Part shown: positions 36,616-46,535 of the stretch, piece by piece
Layout of the letters: every line of letters begins with the position of its first letter
Numbering within the stretch: position 1 is the first letter of the stretch
Assembly (NCBI GenBank): GCA_963663215.1
Contig: OY760140.1
Span: 1,488,001 to 1,552,000, forward strand
Reading direction: 5' to 3'
Source: BJGV01 sp003230615
Lineage (GTDB): Bacteria > Pseudomonadota > Gammaproteobacteria > Burkholderiales > Nitrosomonadaceae
Length of the DNA: 64,000 nt
Program-made: the position numbers and the translations under genes
The notes under the pieces: model-generated
The model's database searches: none
What the model was told of the DNA's origin: nothing
The model's input: the letters and a program-made list of their open reading frames with translations, nothing else

Positions 36616-37275
36616 TTAGTTGTTCAGAGTCAACAGGAAGATATTTTCCTGCAACTGACTCACCCCACGTTCTTGAAAGCGTGGATATCGCTCCAGTACA
36701 TCAAGTTGTGCTACCAGGCATATTTTGGCATGCTCGCTATAGAGCTCTTCTACCTCACCCCCTAAAACCGCAAACGGTGGGCCCAACATTTCCGGCTGGG
36801 AATAATCGAAAGTAATAAGTAGAACCTGCGTTGCGGGTGGCAAGATGTTAAGAAGGTGACGTGCATAATCTTCTCGCATATCCGGTGGCAGCGCGACTAG
36901 AGATGCACGATCGTACACTGCGCTTACATTAGCTAAGTCTCTTTGGCCTAAATCAAAAAAATTACCACCAAGAATACAAATCCCATTTGCTTCATAGCGA
37001 TTAAATTTATCCCCACCAAGGTAATGCAGAGCATGGCCGCTTTCTTCAAAAAACGCTTGTATTGCGACAATGCTGAATTCCACACCCAACACCGAATACC
37101 CTTGCTTATATAACCACAACATATCGCGGCTTTTGCCACAAAGGGGCACGAATACCTCGCTGCCTTGAGCAAGACGTAATTCTTGCCAATACCGACACAA
37201 ATAAGGATTAATATCATTCTGGTGAAAACCAATTTCTTCCTGCTCCCAACGCTCCAGCCAATAATCCTTTTTCAT
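36616..37275 (-). CDS. tpm: Thiopurine S-methyltransferase family protein
   Basis: 219 residues, the bacterial Tpm length. Signatures MKKDYWLERWEQEEIGFHQ, FVPLCGKSRDMLWL and GVEFSIVAIQAFF. In other bacteria Tpm methylates selenium and tellurium compounds. ATG at 37275. Confidence 0.92.
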   Translation of the reverse strand: MKKDYWLERWEQEEIGFHQNDINPYLCRYWQELRLAQGSEVFVPLCGKSRDMLWLYKQGYSVLGVEFSIVAIQAFFEESGHALHYLGGDKFNRYEANGICILGGNFFDLGQRDLANVSAVYDRASLVALPPDMREDYARHLLNILPPATQVLLITFDYSQPEMLGPPFAVLGGEVEELYSEHAKICLVAQLDVLERYPRFQERGVSQLQENIFLLTLNN

Positions 37276-37759
37276 CTATGTGTATCCCAATCAGTTTTGT
37301 TTTTGATACATAGAATAATCCAGTATAAGATTATTCACGCTTCGATAAACTTAATGAAGCTATATAATAAAACTACTAATTCTGCACAAACCGTTCTAAG
37401 TAGACTCCATTTTTGAGAATTTAGGTACTTTTACGCACATAAAGATCGAATATAAAACTGAAAGCCAGAGCGGCATGAAAGATAAAGCCCATCTTATTTA
37501 GGACTTTTATATTGTTTTGGCACTACGTTAGGTACCACAAAACGAAAGGGTCGGAACAGACTTTAAGTTGTAATTGCTGCCTGACTATATACTTCTTAAT
37601 TACTTGATTTTGCGCTTTAGAAAATTATTTCACGCCCTAAACCATACCCCAAAATCAATTGGCCATACATGCACAGTGTTAGACAACCCTGTAATACTGG
37701 CGCCCATTTATCTATAGCCTGTCATACTTTAATATAAGAGCTTTGCATTCAAGGAAGTG
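37276..37759. other. Intergenic stretch without a gene
   Basis: Promoter side of tpm and 3' side of the TIGR04073-type gene. AT-rich, stops in all frames; I see no RNA structure worth naming. Confidence 0.35.
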
Positions 37760-38146
37760 TTAACGCATCTGCGGAGCCGTGTAGGTGGTTTCTTTGTCAA
37801 AATCTTGCCAGATATAATCAGCTTCGACTAGTGGCGTAGTGGGAATCACAAACGTTGCCACGTCTATAGCTCCACTTACTGTGCGTCCAACTGCATGCAT
37901 AAGGCCAACGAAAAATCCATTCGTCATGCCATAAGCAACGCCATCACTGCGGCTGGTTACAATCATGGTCTTAGGAATCTCCACAAAACCGGTAACGATA
38001 TTAGCTATACCGTTACCAAGCTTCTCACCTACATTCCTAGGGTAATCTCCGGCCGTTGACACATCCTCGGCCATTGCCACATAGGGTGAGAAAAAGAATA
38101 ACACCGATAGTATTGGCAATGATTTGAATATTGTTTTCATTGGCAT
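37760..38146 (-). CDS. Exosortase system-associated protein, TIGR04073 type
   Basis: 128 residues. Signal peptide to about residue 26, then RNVGEKLGNGIANIVTGFVEIPKTM and GMTNGFFVGLMHAVGRTVSGAIDV, the repeated amphipathic pattern of this small exported family. Such proteins occur in species with exosortase/PEP-CTERM systems, but no exosortase is in this window. GGAG lies five bases before the ATG at 38146. Confidence 0.75.
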   Translation of the reverse strand: MPMKTIFKSLPILSVLFFFSPYVAMAEDVSTAGDYPRNVGEKLGNGIANIVTGFVEIPKTMIVTSRSDGVAYGMTNGFFVGLMHAVGRTVSGAIDVATFVIPTTPLVEADYIWQDFDKETTYTAPQMR

Positions 38147-38503
38147 CTCAACTCCTTAAAAAAAATCAGATTAAATTAAAACCCACACACTGTAAGTGAT
38201 ACTTGCGGATATTTGCCACTCTATATTTCACTAAAATGTAAACTTACCATGTCTTTACTATGATATGGCTTATATTTCTTCCTTCTACTACAAGGCTGGA
38301 GATCTTTATGTTCCCCTTTTTACTAGTACGGAAAAATTCTATCTCATAACTATGCACCCACTCTTCCTGAAATTATTCTACTATTAAGCTTTAGTTCCTC
38401 AAGTGACAGACCGAGCGAAATTGATTCTCTGCCTCGTTGTTCAATGAGTAACACTAGACTGGTTGCAAAGCTACCGAGAAAAACAAAGAAATATAAGATT
38501 CAT
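38147..38503. other. Intergenic stretch without a gene
   Basis: Between the TIGR04073-type gene and the end of ychF. No coding sequence, repeat or strong hairpin recognised. Confidence 0.35.
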
Positions 38504-39598
38504 TTAAACATTAAAACGAAAGTTCATCACATCGCCATCCCTTACTACATATTCCTTCCCCTCTAACCGCAACTTGCCCGCTTCCTTTGAGCCCTGTTCC
38601 CCCCCATAGACGGTAAAATCCTCATATGCAATGACTTCAGCACGAATAAACCCTTTCTCAAAATCTGTATGAATCACAGCAGCAGCTTTCGGAGCGGTAT
38701 CACCTTTGTGTATGGTCCAGGCGCGCACTTCCTTAACACCGGCAGTAAAATAAGTTTGCAATCCAAGTAGCTGGTAAGCAGCTCGGATAAGCCGGTTCAA
38801 ACCAGGCTCTTCCAGCTTAGTGCCAGCTAAGAATATCTTTTTATCCTCATCAGAGAACTCAGCAATTTCAGCTTCTAGTGCTGCACAAATTACCACTACC
38901 GGCGCGCGCTCCTCAGCAGCATACTCTTCTACCTGTTCTAGAAGAGGATTGTCAGTAAATCCATTTTCATCAACGTTAGCAACATAGATGATAGGTTTAG
39001 CAGTAAGCAGACATAGTGGCTTTAACAATTGCTGCTGTTCTTTGTCCAGTCCTTGGCTTCTAGCCGGCTTCCCTTGATCAAGATGCGCTCGAGTTTTTTC
39101 TAACAAAGCAACCAGTTTGATTGCGTCTTTATCACCACCAGATTTAGCTAGTTTAGTTTCACGATGCAGTGCTTTTTCTACTGTAGCTAAATCAGCTAAT
39201 GCCAATTCAGTCTGTATAGTCTCGATATCTGAGAGAGGGTCTATCTTGCCAGCAATGTGAACAACGTTTTCATTGGTAAAACAACGCACCATGTTGATAA
39301 TACCGTCGGTCTCACGGATGGTGGCAAGAAACTTGTTGCCCAACCCCTCACCTTTAGACGCACCGGCAACAAGACCGGCAATATCTACAAACTCAACAAT
39401 GGCAGGCTGAGTCTTCAGTGGCTTAACAATTTCGCAAAGTCTAGATATACGTGGATCAGGCACCTTGACTATGCCAACATTGGGATCAATAGTACAAAAA
39501 GGATAGTTTTCTGCAGCGATGCTACTCTTGGTCAACGCATTAAATAGTGTGGACTTCCCTACATTGGGTAAGCCGACGATTCCGCATTGCAGACTCAT
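38504..39598 (-). CDS. ychF: Ribosome-associated ATPase YchF
   Basis: 364 residues from MSLQCGIVGLPNVGKSTLF; the in-frame extension to 39649 adds residues not found in the family. Obg-like P-loop ATPase with a C-terminal TGS domain (VYGGEQGSKEAGKLRLEGKEYVVRDGDVMNFRFNV region). Modulates translation and oxidative stress response in other bacteria. Follows pth. Confidence 0.95.
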   Translation of the reverse strand: MSLQCGIVGLPNVGKSTLFNALTKSSIAAENYPFCTIDPNVGIVKVPDPRISRLCEIVKPLKTQPAIVEFVDIAGLVAGASKGEGLGNKFLATIRETDGIINMVRCFTNENVVHIAGKIDPLSDIETIQTELALADLATVEKALHRETKLAKSGGDKDAIKLVALLEKTRAHLDQGKPARSQGLDKEQQQLLKPLCLLTAKPIIYVANVDENGFTDNPLLEQVEEYAAEERAPVVVICAALEAEIAEFSDEDKKIFLAGTKLEEPGLNRLIRAAYQLLGLQTYFTAGVKEVRAWTIHKGDTAPKAAAVIHTDFEKGFIRAEVIAYEDFTVYGGEQGSKEAGKLRLEGKEYVVRDGDVMNFRFNV

Positions 39599-39678
39599 AA
39601 GTTTATTTAATAATGAACGATAAAAAGGAAAAAATAAGAAGCGAAACAAGACTAATAATTCTCTTCATGACTTATATC

Positions 39679-40266
39679 TCACGTTTCACTACTCTTAGTA
39701 TGCAACTTTAGCATCGCTGACTGACAGTCCCCTCTGGCAATTAGTGGCCATATCTCAAGGCTACGGTGGATGGCCTCATTTATTTTGACCACTTCTTCCT
39801 TACGCGGTAACTGCAACACATAATCCACCACAGAATCTTTGTCTCTAGGATGGCCGATTCCAATACGCAGCCTCCAGAAATCTCTGGTTGCAAGGCACGC
39901 AGTAATATCCTTCAACCCATTGTGCCCCCCTAACCCCCCACCTAATTTCAGACGGGATATACCAGGAGGCAAATCTAACTCATCGTGAACCACAAGAATT
40001 TGTTCAGGTTGAATTTTATAAAAATGATACATCATCGCAACAGCTTTCCCGCTAGCGTTCATGTAGGTCTGAGGGGTGAGTAGCCACAATTCATTACCCT
40101 CTTGTTCGATACGGGCACACAGTCCATGAAATTTCACCTCCACTTTAAGCGTGATCTGCAATTTTTTAGCTAGCTGCGACACCCACTGAAACCCCGCATT
40201 GTGGCGTGTAGCAACATATTCTTTCCCATGATTTCCGAGACCGACAATAAGCTTGATTGGGCGCAT
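39679..40266 (-). CDS. pth: Peptidyl-tRNA hydrolase
   Basis: 195 residues. LIVGLGNHGKEYVATRHNAG carries the catalytic His, and HDELDLPPG and GGHNGLKDI are intact. Recycles tRNA from aborted translation. Lies between rplY and ychF, the common order; the rplY terminator precedes it. Confidence 0.96.
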   Translation of the reverse strand: MRPIKLIVGLGNHGKEYVATRHNAGFQWVSQLAKKLQITLKVEVKFHGLCARIEQEGNELWLLTPQTYMNASGKAVAMMYHFYKIQPEQILVVHDELDLPPGISRLKLGGGLGGHNGLKDITACLATRDFWRLRIGIGHPRDKDSVVDYVLQLPRKEEVVKINEAIHRSLEIWPLIARGDCQSAMLKLHTKSSET

Positions 40267-40285
40267 CTCTATATTAACTACCCAT

Positions 40286-40322
40286 TAAAAAGCCCGCCGG
40301 AACCAGTTTAACTCCAGCGGGC
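40286..40322 (-). terminator. Rho-independent terminator after rplY
   Basis: On the minus strand GCCCGCTGGA and TCCGGCGGGC form an almost perfect stem followed by TTTTT. It ends about 20 bases before the pth ATG, so pth depends on read-through or its own promoter. Confidence 0.85.
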
Positions 40323-40342
40323 AGATAAGTAACCGATGAATA

Positions 40343-41032
40343 CTATTTCTTCTTTCCAGCATCTTTTTTGTCAATTTCCTGCTCATCTTCTTCTTCCTTC
40401 TGAACTGTTGTCGGAATGTCTGCAGCAGACACTGTGGCCGCAGTTGACTCCTCAGAAACCACGGCACGTGGAATTATAATTGTTGCCACAGCTGAATTGC
40501 CCCCTCTTTTCAACATAGGTATTTCGACTCCATGAGGCATCTTTAGGTCACTCAGGTGCACTGAATTATTAGCAGCCAACTCAGCCAAATCGACCTGAAT
40601 ATATTCAGGTAAATCTTTCGGTAAACAGGATATATCTAATTCAGTGAGTACGTGGCTGACAATACCACCAGATATTTTTACTCCAGGTGAAACATCGGCA
40701 TTAATAAAGTGCAGCGGCACCTTCATATGTATCTTCTTGTTCTGGTCAACCCGCTGGAAGTCAATGTGCAATACCTGCAACTTAAACGGGTGCATTTGCA
40801 GGTCGCGCAATAATACCTGTTCTTTTTTTCCTCCCAAATCAATGGACAGAATGGAGGCATGAAAAGCTTCTAGCTTGAGCTTGTGATATATGTTGTTATG
40901 GTCAAGTTCAATAGCTTGCGCTGGATTTTCTCCACCATAGATAATTCCCGGAATCTTTCCGCAACCACGCAGGCGGCGGCTCGCACCTTTGCCCTGTAAC
41001 ACACGTTTATTAGCACTGATTTCGATTTGCAT
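40343..41032 (-). CDS. rplY: Ribosomal protein bL25, long Ctc form
   Basis: 229 residues: the 5S rRNA-binding L25 domain (MQIEISANKRVLQGKGASRRLR) plus the C-terminal TL5/Ctc domain and a Lys/Asp/Glu-rich tail ending DKKDAGKKK. Follows prs by 65 bases. Confidence 0.95.
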   Translation of the reverse strand: MQIEISANKRVLQGKGASRRLRGCGKIPGIIYGGENPAQAIELDHNNIYHKLKLEAFHASILSIDLGGKKEQVLLRDLQMHPFKLQVLHIDFQRVDQNKKIHMKVPLHFINADVSPGVKISGGIVSHVLTELDISCLPKDLPEYIQVDLAELAANNSVHLSDLKMPHGVEIPMLKRGGNSAVATIIIPRAVVSEESTAATVSAADIPTTVQKEEEDEQEIDKKDAGKKK

Positions 41033-41097
41033 TTTACTTCTCCAAAATAGGATTATCCGCGACCAGATGATCCAAGTAAAAAGATATCTCCTTATCC

Positions 41098-42048
41098 TTA
41101 ATCCATGAATAGCGAACTTACTGAATCTTCATTACTAATCCTTAACATCGTTTCTGCCAACAAACTTGCCACGCTCAACTGTTGAATGCGTTTACAAGCC
41201 TTCGCATCATCACGCAAGGGAATAGTGTCCGTAACTACCAACTTGTCTAGCGCAGAACTTTCAATACGCTTCACAGACTCACCCGAAAGTACCGGGTGAG
41301 TACAATAAGCTACCACACTTAGTGCGCCCTCTTCTTTTAATGCCCTAGCTGCCTCACACAAAGTGTTAGCAGTGTCCACCATATCATCCATAATAACGCA
41401 AGTGCGCCCCTTAACTTCACCGATAATATTCATTACCTTGGCAACATTGGGCTTAGGACGTCGCTTGTCTATAATCGCTAAATCACATTCTAGGCGCTTC
41501 GCCATTTCCCTTGCTCGCACCACACCACCTACATCAGGCGAAACCACTACTAGATTCTGGTAATTACACTTCCAAACGTCACCTAGCAGAATCGGCATAC
41601 CGTAGATATTGTCTACTGAAATATCAAAGAACCCTTGAATCTGATCCGAGTGTAAATCCATTGTCAGCAGTCTATCGATTCCAACAGTAGTTAGCATATT
41701 CGCCACTACTTTTGCAGTGATTGGCACCCGCACTGAACGTGGCCTTCTGTCTTGACGTGCATAACCAAAATAAGGAATTGCTGCAGTAATACGCCCAGCA
41801 GAAGCACGTTTTAATGCATCTACCATTACCAAAACTTCCATTAAACTATCGTTCGAAGGCATGCAAGTAGACTGCAACACAAACACGTCCTTGCCACGTA
41901 CGTTCTCAAGGATTTCCACCATTATCTCACTATCGCTAAAACGGTCGACCGTTGCACGTCCCAGGTGGATGCTAAGATGCCGTACGACATCCTGAGCCAG
42001 CTTAGGATTGGCGGTACCGGTGAACACCATTAGGCTGTCGTAAGACAT
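41098..42048 (-). CDS. prs: Ribose-phosphate pyrophosphokinase
   Basis: 316 residues. Makes PRPP from ribose 5-phosphate and ATP. Motifs DLHSDQIQGFFD, VSPDVGGVVRAREMA and the PRPP loop VIMDDMVDTANTLCEAA. Upstream is tRNA-Gln and ispE, the usual arrangement in these bacteria. Confidence 0.97.
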   Translation of the reverse strand: MSYDSLMVFTGTANPKLAQDVVRHLSIHLGRATVDRFSDSEIMVEILENVRGKDVFVLQSTCMPSNDSLMEVLVMVDALKRASAGRITAAIPYFGYARQDRRPRSVRVPITAKVVANMLTTVGIDRLLTMDLHSDQIQGFFDISVDNIYGMPILLGDVWKCNYQNLVVVSPDVGGVVRAREMAKRLECDLAIIDKRRPKPNVAKVMNIIGEVKGRTCVIMDDMVDTANTLCEAARALKEEGALSVVAYCTHPVLSGESVKRIESSALDKLVVTDTIPLRDDAKACKRIQQLSVASLLAETMLRISNEDSVSSLFMD

Positions 42049-42136
42049 AGCGTTAGACTAGGTTCTAGGGAACAAAAGTAATTCCTTACAACATCATATC
42101 GAAAAATAGCCTGGACCTTAGTCCCTATATTATATA

Positions 42137-42211
42137 TGGCTGGGGAGGTAGGGATCGAACCTACGAATGCTGGGATCAAAACCCAGTGCCTTACCACTTG
42201 GCGACTCCCCA
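42137..42211 (-). tRNA. tRNA-Gln (TTG anticodon)
   Basis: 75-base cloverleaf with CCA encoded at its end (42139-42137). Anticodon stem-loop CTGGG-TTTTGAT-CCCAG, T-loop TTCGATC. Only ten bases separate it from the ispE stop, so it is probably cut from an ispE-tRNA-prs transcript. Confidence 0.96.
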
Positions 42212-42221
42212 AAATTACGAA

Positions 42222-43070
42222 TTACCGTCTCGCAAAATCTTGCATGGGATGCCGATCCAATCCCTGCACCACAAAACCACTCATATCGATAGGAACACTT
42301 GTAAGTGCCATTCGTGCTGCCGACTCCGTAACAAACTCGGCGAACACACATGCACCAGAACCGGTCATTGCTACCATCGTAGCGCTGTCTAGCCGTTTAA
42401 GCCATTCTAGGTGGCGCGCTACTTCGGGATATGCTAAGCATACCACCGACTCTAAATCATTATGTCCGTGCTCGACAGAAAAGGGCGGTATTTTGACCGG
42501 AATTGTTTTTCTTGTCAATTCTTTACTGCCAAAAATCTCTGCTGTTGACACTTGCACAGGTGGCACCAGAATCAGATACCAAGCAGGCAGCAACGCGATA
42601 GGCACGAGCTTTTCACCTATCCCCTCGGCAAAAGCATTCTCGCCAAAAATGAAAACAGGTACGTCTGCACCCAGACTAAGACCCAACTTCATTAGCCTTT
42701 CCCTACCCCAGTCTAAACCCCACAAGCGGTTGAGCACCAAGAGCGTAGTTGCCGCATCTGAACTACCCCCACCAAGCCCACCGCCCATTGGAATACGTTT
42801 TTCTAGGAATACTTCTATACCAAGTTGTATACCACTTTCCTGCTGTAATAACTTCGCCGCACGGATGCACAAATCTTTCTCTGCAGGTACTCCAGAAATA
42901 GGTGTATGTAACTTGATCTCGCCATCTTCCCGTACAATGAAGCTCAACTGATCAGAAAAATCGAGCAAACGAAAAACTGTTTGTAGTAAATGGTAACCGT
43001 CCTGTCTACGACCTACCACATGTAGAAACAAATTAAGTTTTGCCGGAGCAGAGTAGGTGAGTTTGATCAT
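42222..43070 (-). CDS. ispE: 4-diphosphocytidyl-2-C-methyl-D-erythritol kinase
   Basis: 282 residues, GHMP kinase of the non-mevalonate isoprenoid pathway. Start YSAPAKLNLFLHVVGRRQDGYH and ATP-binding PMGGGLGGGSSDAAT. Thirty bases after lolB. Confidence 0.96.
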   Translation of the reverse strand: MIKLTYSAPAKLNLFLHVVGRRQDGYHLLQTVFRLLDFSDQLSFIVREDGEIKLHTPISGVPAEKDLCIRAAKLLQQESGIQLGIEVFLEKRIPMGGGLGGGSSDAATTLLVLNRLWGLDWGRERLMKLGLSLGADVPVFIFGENAFAEGIGEKLVPIALLPAWYLILVPPVQVSTAEIFGSKELTRKTIPVKIPPFSVEHGHNDLESVVCLAYPEVARHLEWLKRLDSATMVAMTGSGACVFAEFVTESAARMALTSVPIDMSGFVVQGLDRHPMQDFARR

Positions 43071-43100
43071 TAATTAACGTTTACTTGATTTAGCAAATTG

Positions 43101-43772
43101 CTATTTAGTCTCCCAGTTGTCTATTACTAATTTAATTTTAAGTTCACTACGATTTAGGACCAATACTCTAGGACGCGCAGCTTGTGTGAATTGCGATGGA
43201 AAATAACTTGAATATGCGATCTCCCATCCATCCTGTCGGATGGCCACTACACGCCCGTCTATATCCATATCCATCTCCGATTTCGTTGTAGGCGAATTCA
43301 CGCCTCTAACCCAGAATTGCAAACCTAACAGTGGCAAACGCCAGCCCAATATTTGTTTAGTCAGACCTTCTACATCAGCAGCACGGTAAATCTTTTGTTC
43401 AGAGGTTGTAAGTAAAACAACATCTTGATTACGTCGAATTTGTGCCACAATCTGCCCAAATGGAGAAAGAAGGTAAATTTCATCGTCTGCGTTGGTATGG
43501 AGCCAGCGCACCCCACCGGAAAAACCTTGCTTCCCATCTTTTGCTGAGATCCTACCCATAAGTTCAAAATTTACGGGAATCGTACCTGCTCCCTGCTCAA
43601 TTACGATAGTATTCACAACGACTGCCTTCGGAGCAAATGAGGCGCAGCCGACAAGCAAAGAAAATGCACAAAAGATCAACCACCGATAGACAGAGAAAGA
43701 GAACCTTCTTCCAGAAAATACTGGCGGCCACACCTCAGATAAAAGGCGTCTCCTACCAAAATGATTTATCAT
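43101..43772 (-). CDS. lolB: Outer-membrane lipoprotein LolB
   Basis: 223 residues. Receives lipoproteins from LolA and inserts them into the outer membrane. The lipobox LLVGC lies near residue 43, later than usual, so the true start may be internal, although no better ATG is available. GRISAKDGKQGFSGGVRWLH and the ILGWRLPLLGLQFWVRG region fit the family. Preceded by the TPR lipoprotein gene, followed by ispE. Confidence 0.9.
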   Translation of the reverse strand: MINHFGRRRLLSEVWPPVFSGRRFSFSVYRWLIFCAFSLLVGCASFAPKAVVVNTIVIEQGAGTIPVNFELMGRISAKDGKQGFSGGVRWLHTNADDEIYLLSPFGQIVAQIRRNQDVVLLTTSEQKIYRAADVEGLTKQILGWRLPLLGLQFWVRGVNSPTTKSEMDMDIDGRVVAIRQDGWEIAYSSYFPSQFTQAARPRVLVLNRSELKIKLVIDNWETK

Positions 43773-43787
43773 TTTCCAAATGCCACG

Positions 43788-45512
43788 CTAAGGCATGAAT
43801 TTCTTCATGGTATTGAGCAATACTTTATTTTCTGGATGACTTTTGATGGTGGAACGCCAAATCTCTTTCGCTTCTTCCTTCGTGCCCTGCATCCACAAAA
43901 CCTCACCCAAATGAGCTGCGATTTCTGGATCGGGTTTAATCACGAACGCTTGCTTCAGATATGTTGCTCCTTTATTAAGATTACCCATTCGGTAATACAC
44001 CCAGCCCAAACTGTCTATGATGTATGGATCCTCAGGAGAAAGTTTAATGGCCTTTTCGATCAACTCCAGCGCTTCCGGTAAGCGGTTGTTGTGTTCTGCA
44101 AAACTATAGCCGAGCGCATTGTGGGCGTGAGCATGGTCTGGCTTTAACTGAATCAGCTTACGTAAATCTTTTTCCAAAATATCAGATTTACCGATTTTCT
44201 CAGCAGCCATAGCACGATCGTAGAGCAATTCTGGATAATCAGGTAATGTTTCTAGGCCATTACTAAGTAAATAAAATACCTTCTGATGGGCGCCTGCCTC
44301 ACGCAATAATTCTGCTTCAGTAGCTATCAGATGAGCACGTTGCTGATCATTCTTGACTGGGATTTGTTGTAAGTGCTTGCGAGCTTCACTCAATTTTCCT
44401 TGTTTGGAAAGTAAGAAAGCGTATCTAATTTGTGCTGGAAGGAATTGATTGCCTCTGTCCACCGAACGATACCACTCCATAGCGAGATCGATGCGCTGGG
44501 TTTGCTCATAAATTCTGGCCAGATAAAAACGTATCGCATTTAAATCTTTATAACCCAGCTCTAACGCTTTTTTGAAATTTTCCTCAGCAGCATCAAAGTC
44601 ACGCAACTCCATAGACAGTAACCCCACTGCTAGAACAACATTAGCATTCTCTGGATTCTTTGTCAGAAGTTGTTGAAACTGGCTGCGAGCCTTGATGTAA
44701 TTTCTATCTGCTGCCAGCATCTGTGCAAAAATAATACGTGTTTTGTTGGCCTTGGGATAAGTCTCGAGATAACTCTCATAAAACTCTCCAGCGCGCGTGC
44801 TGGAGATTCGACGCAGTATACGCCCGTTCTGAATTGCAGCCTTCTCCCAGCCCGGGCGCAAAGTCAATACGAGCTTCATCTGTTGCTGCGCAATATCAAT
44901 CCGATTCGCAAACCACGCTGCCTGGGCCACAGCAAAATGAGCTTCTGGCAATTTGGGATAGGGTTTAGCGAACTGTTGCACCAATTCAAGTGCTTCAGTC
45001 TTATCTACATTACGTACCAATAGATTGTTCAACTGCATGAAAAACTTACCAACATTGTCTTCCATAACTAGCAACTTGTCCAAGTAAGGTCGAGCTTCAT
45101 CCAGCCTACCTGTACTCACCAATATCGACGCTATAGTCTGGTTAGCAACCACCGAATTTGGATCTAGTTCCACCCAAATCGTTGCTGTAGTCAACGCAAG
45201 AAAGGGTTTACCTGATAAAAGCGCCACCTCGGTAGCACGCTGAGCGACACGCGGGTCCCGGGTGGTCTTTGCCAGCCTGAGATAACTCTCCGTAGCAGTT
45301 TTTGAATCTCCGCGCTGAATAGCTGTCTCCCCCAACAAGAAATCAAACAACATAGAATCAGTCAAATCCTGTTTGGGTAATTCTGGCTGTCCAACTTCGT
45401 CTTGCTCCCCTAACTTCTCTAGTTTATCTACCTCAACTACAGATTTTCCTGGGATCTGTGCACAGGCAGCGAGACAAAGGAATAACGTCAAGCCAAGAAA
45501 TTTAAAATTCAT
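43788..45512 (-). CDS. Tetratricopeptide-repeat lipoprotein
   Basis: 574 residues. Start MNFKFLGLTLFLCLAAC is a lipoprotein signal with Cys17; the in-frame extension to 45572 would mask it. Many TPR units follow, clear ones being NVVLAVGLLSMELRDFDAAEENF and the C-terminal DPYIIDSLGWVYYRMGNLNKG. Conserved upstream of lolB in betaproteobacteria, suggesting an outer-membrane scaffold role; function not defined. Confidence 0.88.
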   Translation of the reverse strand: MNFKFLGLTLFLCLAACAQIPGKSVVEVDKLEKLGEQDEVGQPELPKQDLTDSMLFDFLLGETAIQRGDSKTATESYLRLAKTTRDPRVAQRATEVALLSGKPFLALTTATIWVELDPNSVVANQTIASILVSTGRLDEARPYLDKLLVMEDNVGKFFMQLNNLLVRNVDKTEALELVQQFAKPYPKLPEAHFAVAQAAWFANRIDIAQQQMKLVLTLRPGWEKAAIQNGRILRRISSTRAGEFYESYLETYPKANKTRIIFAQMLAADRNYIKARSQFQQLLTKNPENANVVLAVGLLSMELRDFDAAEENFKKALELGYKDLNAIRFYLARIYEQTQRIDLAMEWYRSVDRGNQFLPAQIRYAFLLSKQGKLSEARKHLQQIPVKNDQQRAHLIATEAELLREAGAHQKVFYLLSNGLETLPDYPELLYDRAMAAEKIGKSDILEKDLRKLIQLKPDHAHAHNALGYSFAEHNNRLPEALELIEKAIKLSPEDPYIIDSLGWVYYRMGNLNKGATYLKQAFVIKPDPEIAAHLGEVLWMQGTKEEAKEIWRSTIKSHPENKVLLNTMKKFMP

Positions 45513-45796
45513 AAATAAATCCACACAAAGATCCAAATTAAAGTTATAAAAGTCAAAAACAAGCTTTAACAAAAACCATATTTTAGGTATATTTTACTTT
45601 CATCACAAGTAGACTACCAATAAGCTTTAAGGTTTCAATACGATTTCTCACTTTTATAGGTATTACTACAAGCATAAAGTTCTAAATAAATCTATCTGAT
45701 ACTTAAAAAATGAAGCAGATAGACTCATTTACCAAGTATTGGATGTCCGCAAATTAGTGCTTAAAGAAATAAACTCTCATAACTGAAAACATTTTT

Positions 45797-46531
45797 ATGA
45801 TCACTATCTCTGCCCATAACCTAAGCCGAAACTTCGGTGCCCATACTGCTATCCGAGAAATTAATCTGAAATTGAAGCGTGGTGAAGTACTTGGATTCCT
45901 TGGCCCTAATGGCGCCGGAAAAACTACCACCATGCGTATGCTTACTGGTAATCTTGCCCCCAGCAGTGGCAGCGTAGAAATTTGTGGTGTAGATTTACTG
46001 GACAATCCACGTGACGCCAAAACACATATCGGATATCTTCCCGAAACACCACCTCTATACCAAGAATTAACGGTAAACGAATACCTACGATTCGCTGCCA
46101 AGTTACATCGAGTCAGCGCCATTAATTTATTATCTGTTCTGGATGAAGTCAAGCTACACTGCGGGCTGAAAGATGTGGGTAAATATTTAATTGGCTCTCT
46201 GTCAAAGGGGTATCGACAACGAGTAGGAATTGCTCAAGCAATTATTCATAACCCCGATGTAGTCATCCTTGATGAGCCAACAGTTGGACTCGACCCTAAT
46301 CAGGTGCGTGAAATTCTTTCTTTAATCCGTGAACTGGGCGCAAAGCACAGTGTGATTCTCTCCACTCACATCTTACCAGTGGTTGAAAGCGTGTGTAATC
46401 AGATACAGATCATGCACCAAGGACAGCTGGTATTTAACGACACGCTATTCGGGCTAAAACAAAAAGAAATTAACTTAGAAGAAATGTTTGCGCAACTTAC
46501 CCTGAACAATCAAACCTTAGGAAACCCCTAA
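45797..46531 (+). CDS. ABC transporter ATP-binding protein (Gld-type)
   Basis: 244 residues. Walker A GPNGAGKTT, signature LSKGYRQRVGIAQAI, Walker B VVILDEPTVGLD. First of three genes with the layout ATPase, permease, GldG-like protein; in gliding bacteria such a set acts as an exporter, elsewhere its cargo is unknown. The next gene follows within five bases. Confidence 0.9.
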   Translation: MITISAHNLSRNFGAHTAIREINLKLKRGEVLGFLGPNGAGKTTTMRMLTGNLAPSSGSVEICGVDLLDNPRDAKTHIGYLPETPPLYQELTVNEYLRFAAKLHRVSAINLLSVLDEVKLHCGLKDVGKYLIGSLSKGYRQRVGIAQAIIHNPDVVILDEPTVGLDPNQVREILSLIRELGAKHSVILSTHILPVVESVCNQIQIMHQGQLVFNDTLFGLKQKEINLEEMFAQLTLNNQTLGNP

Positions 46532-46535
46532 TTTT

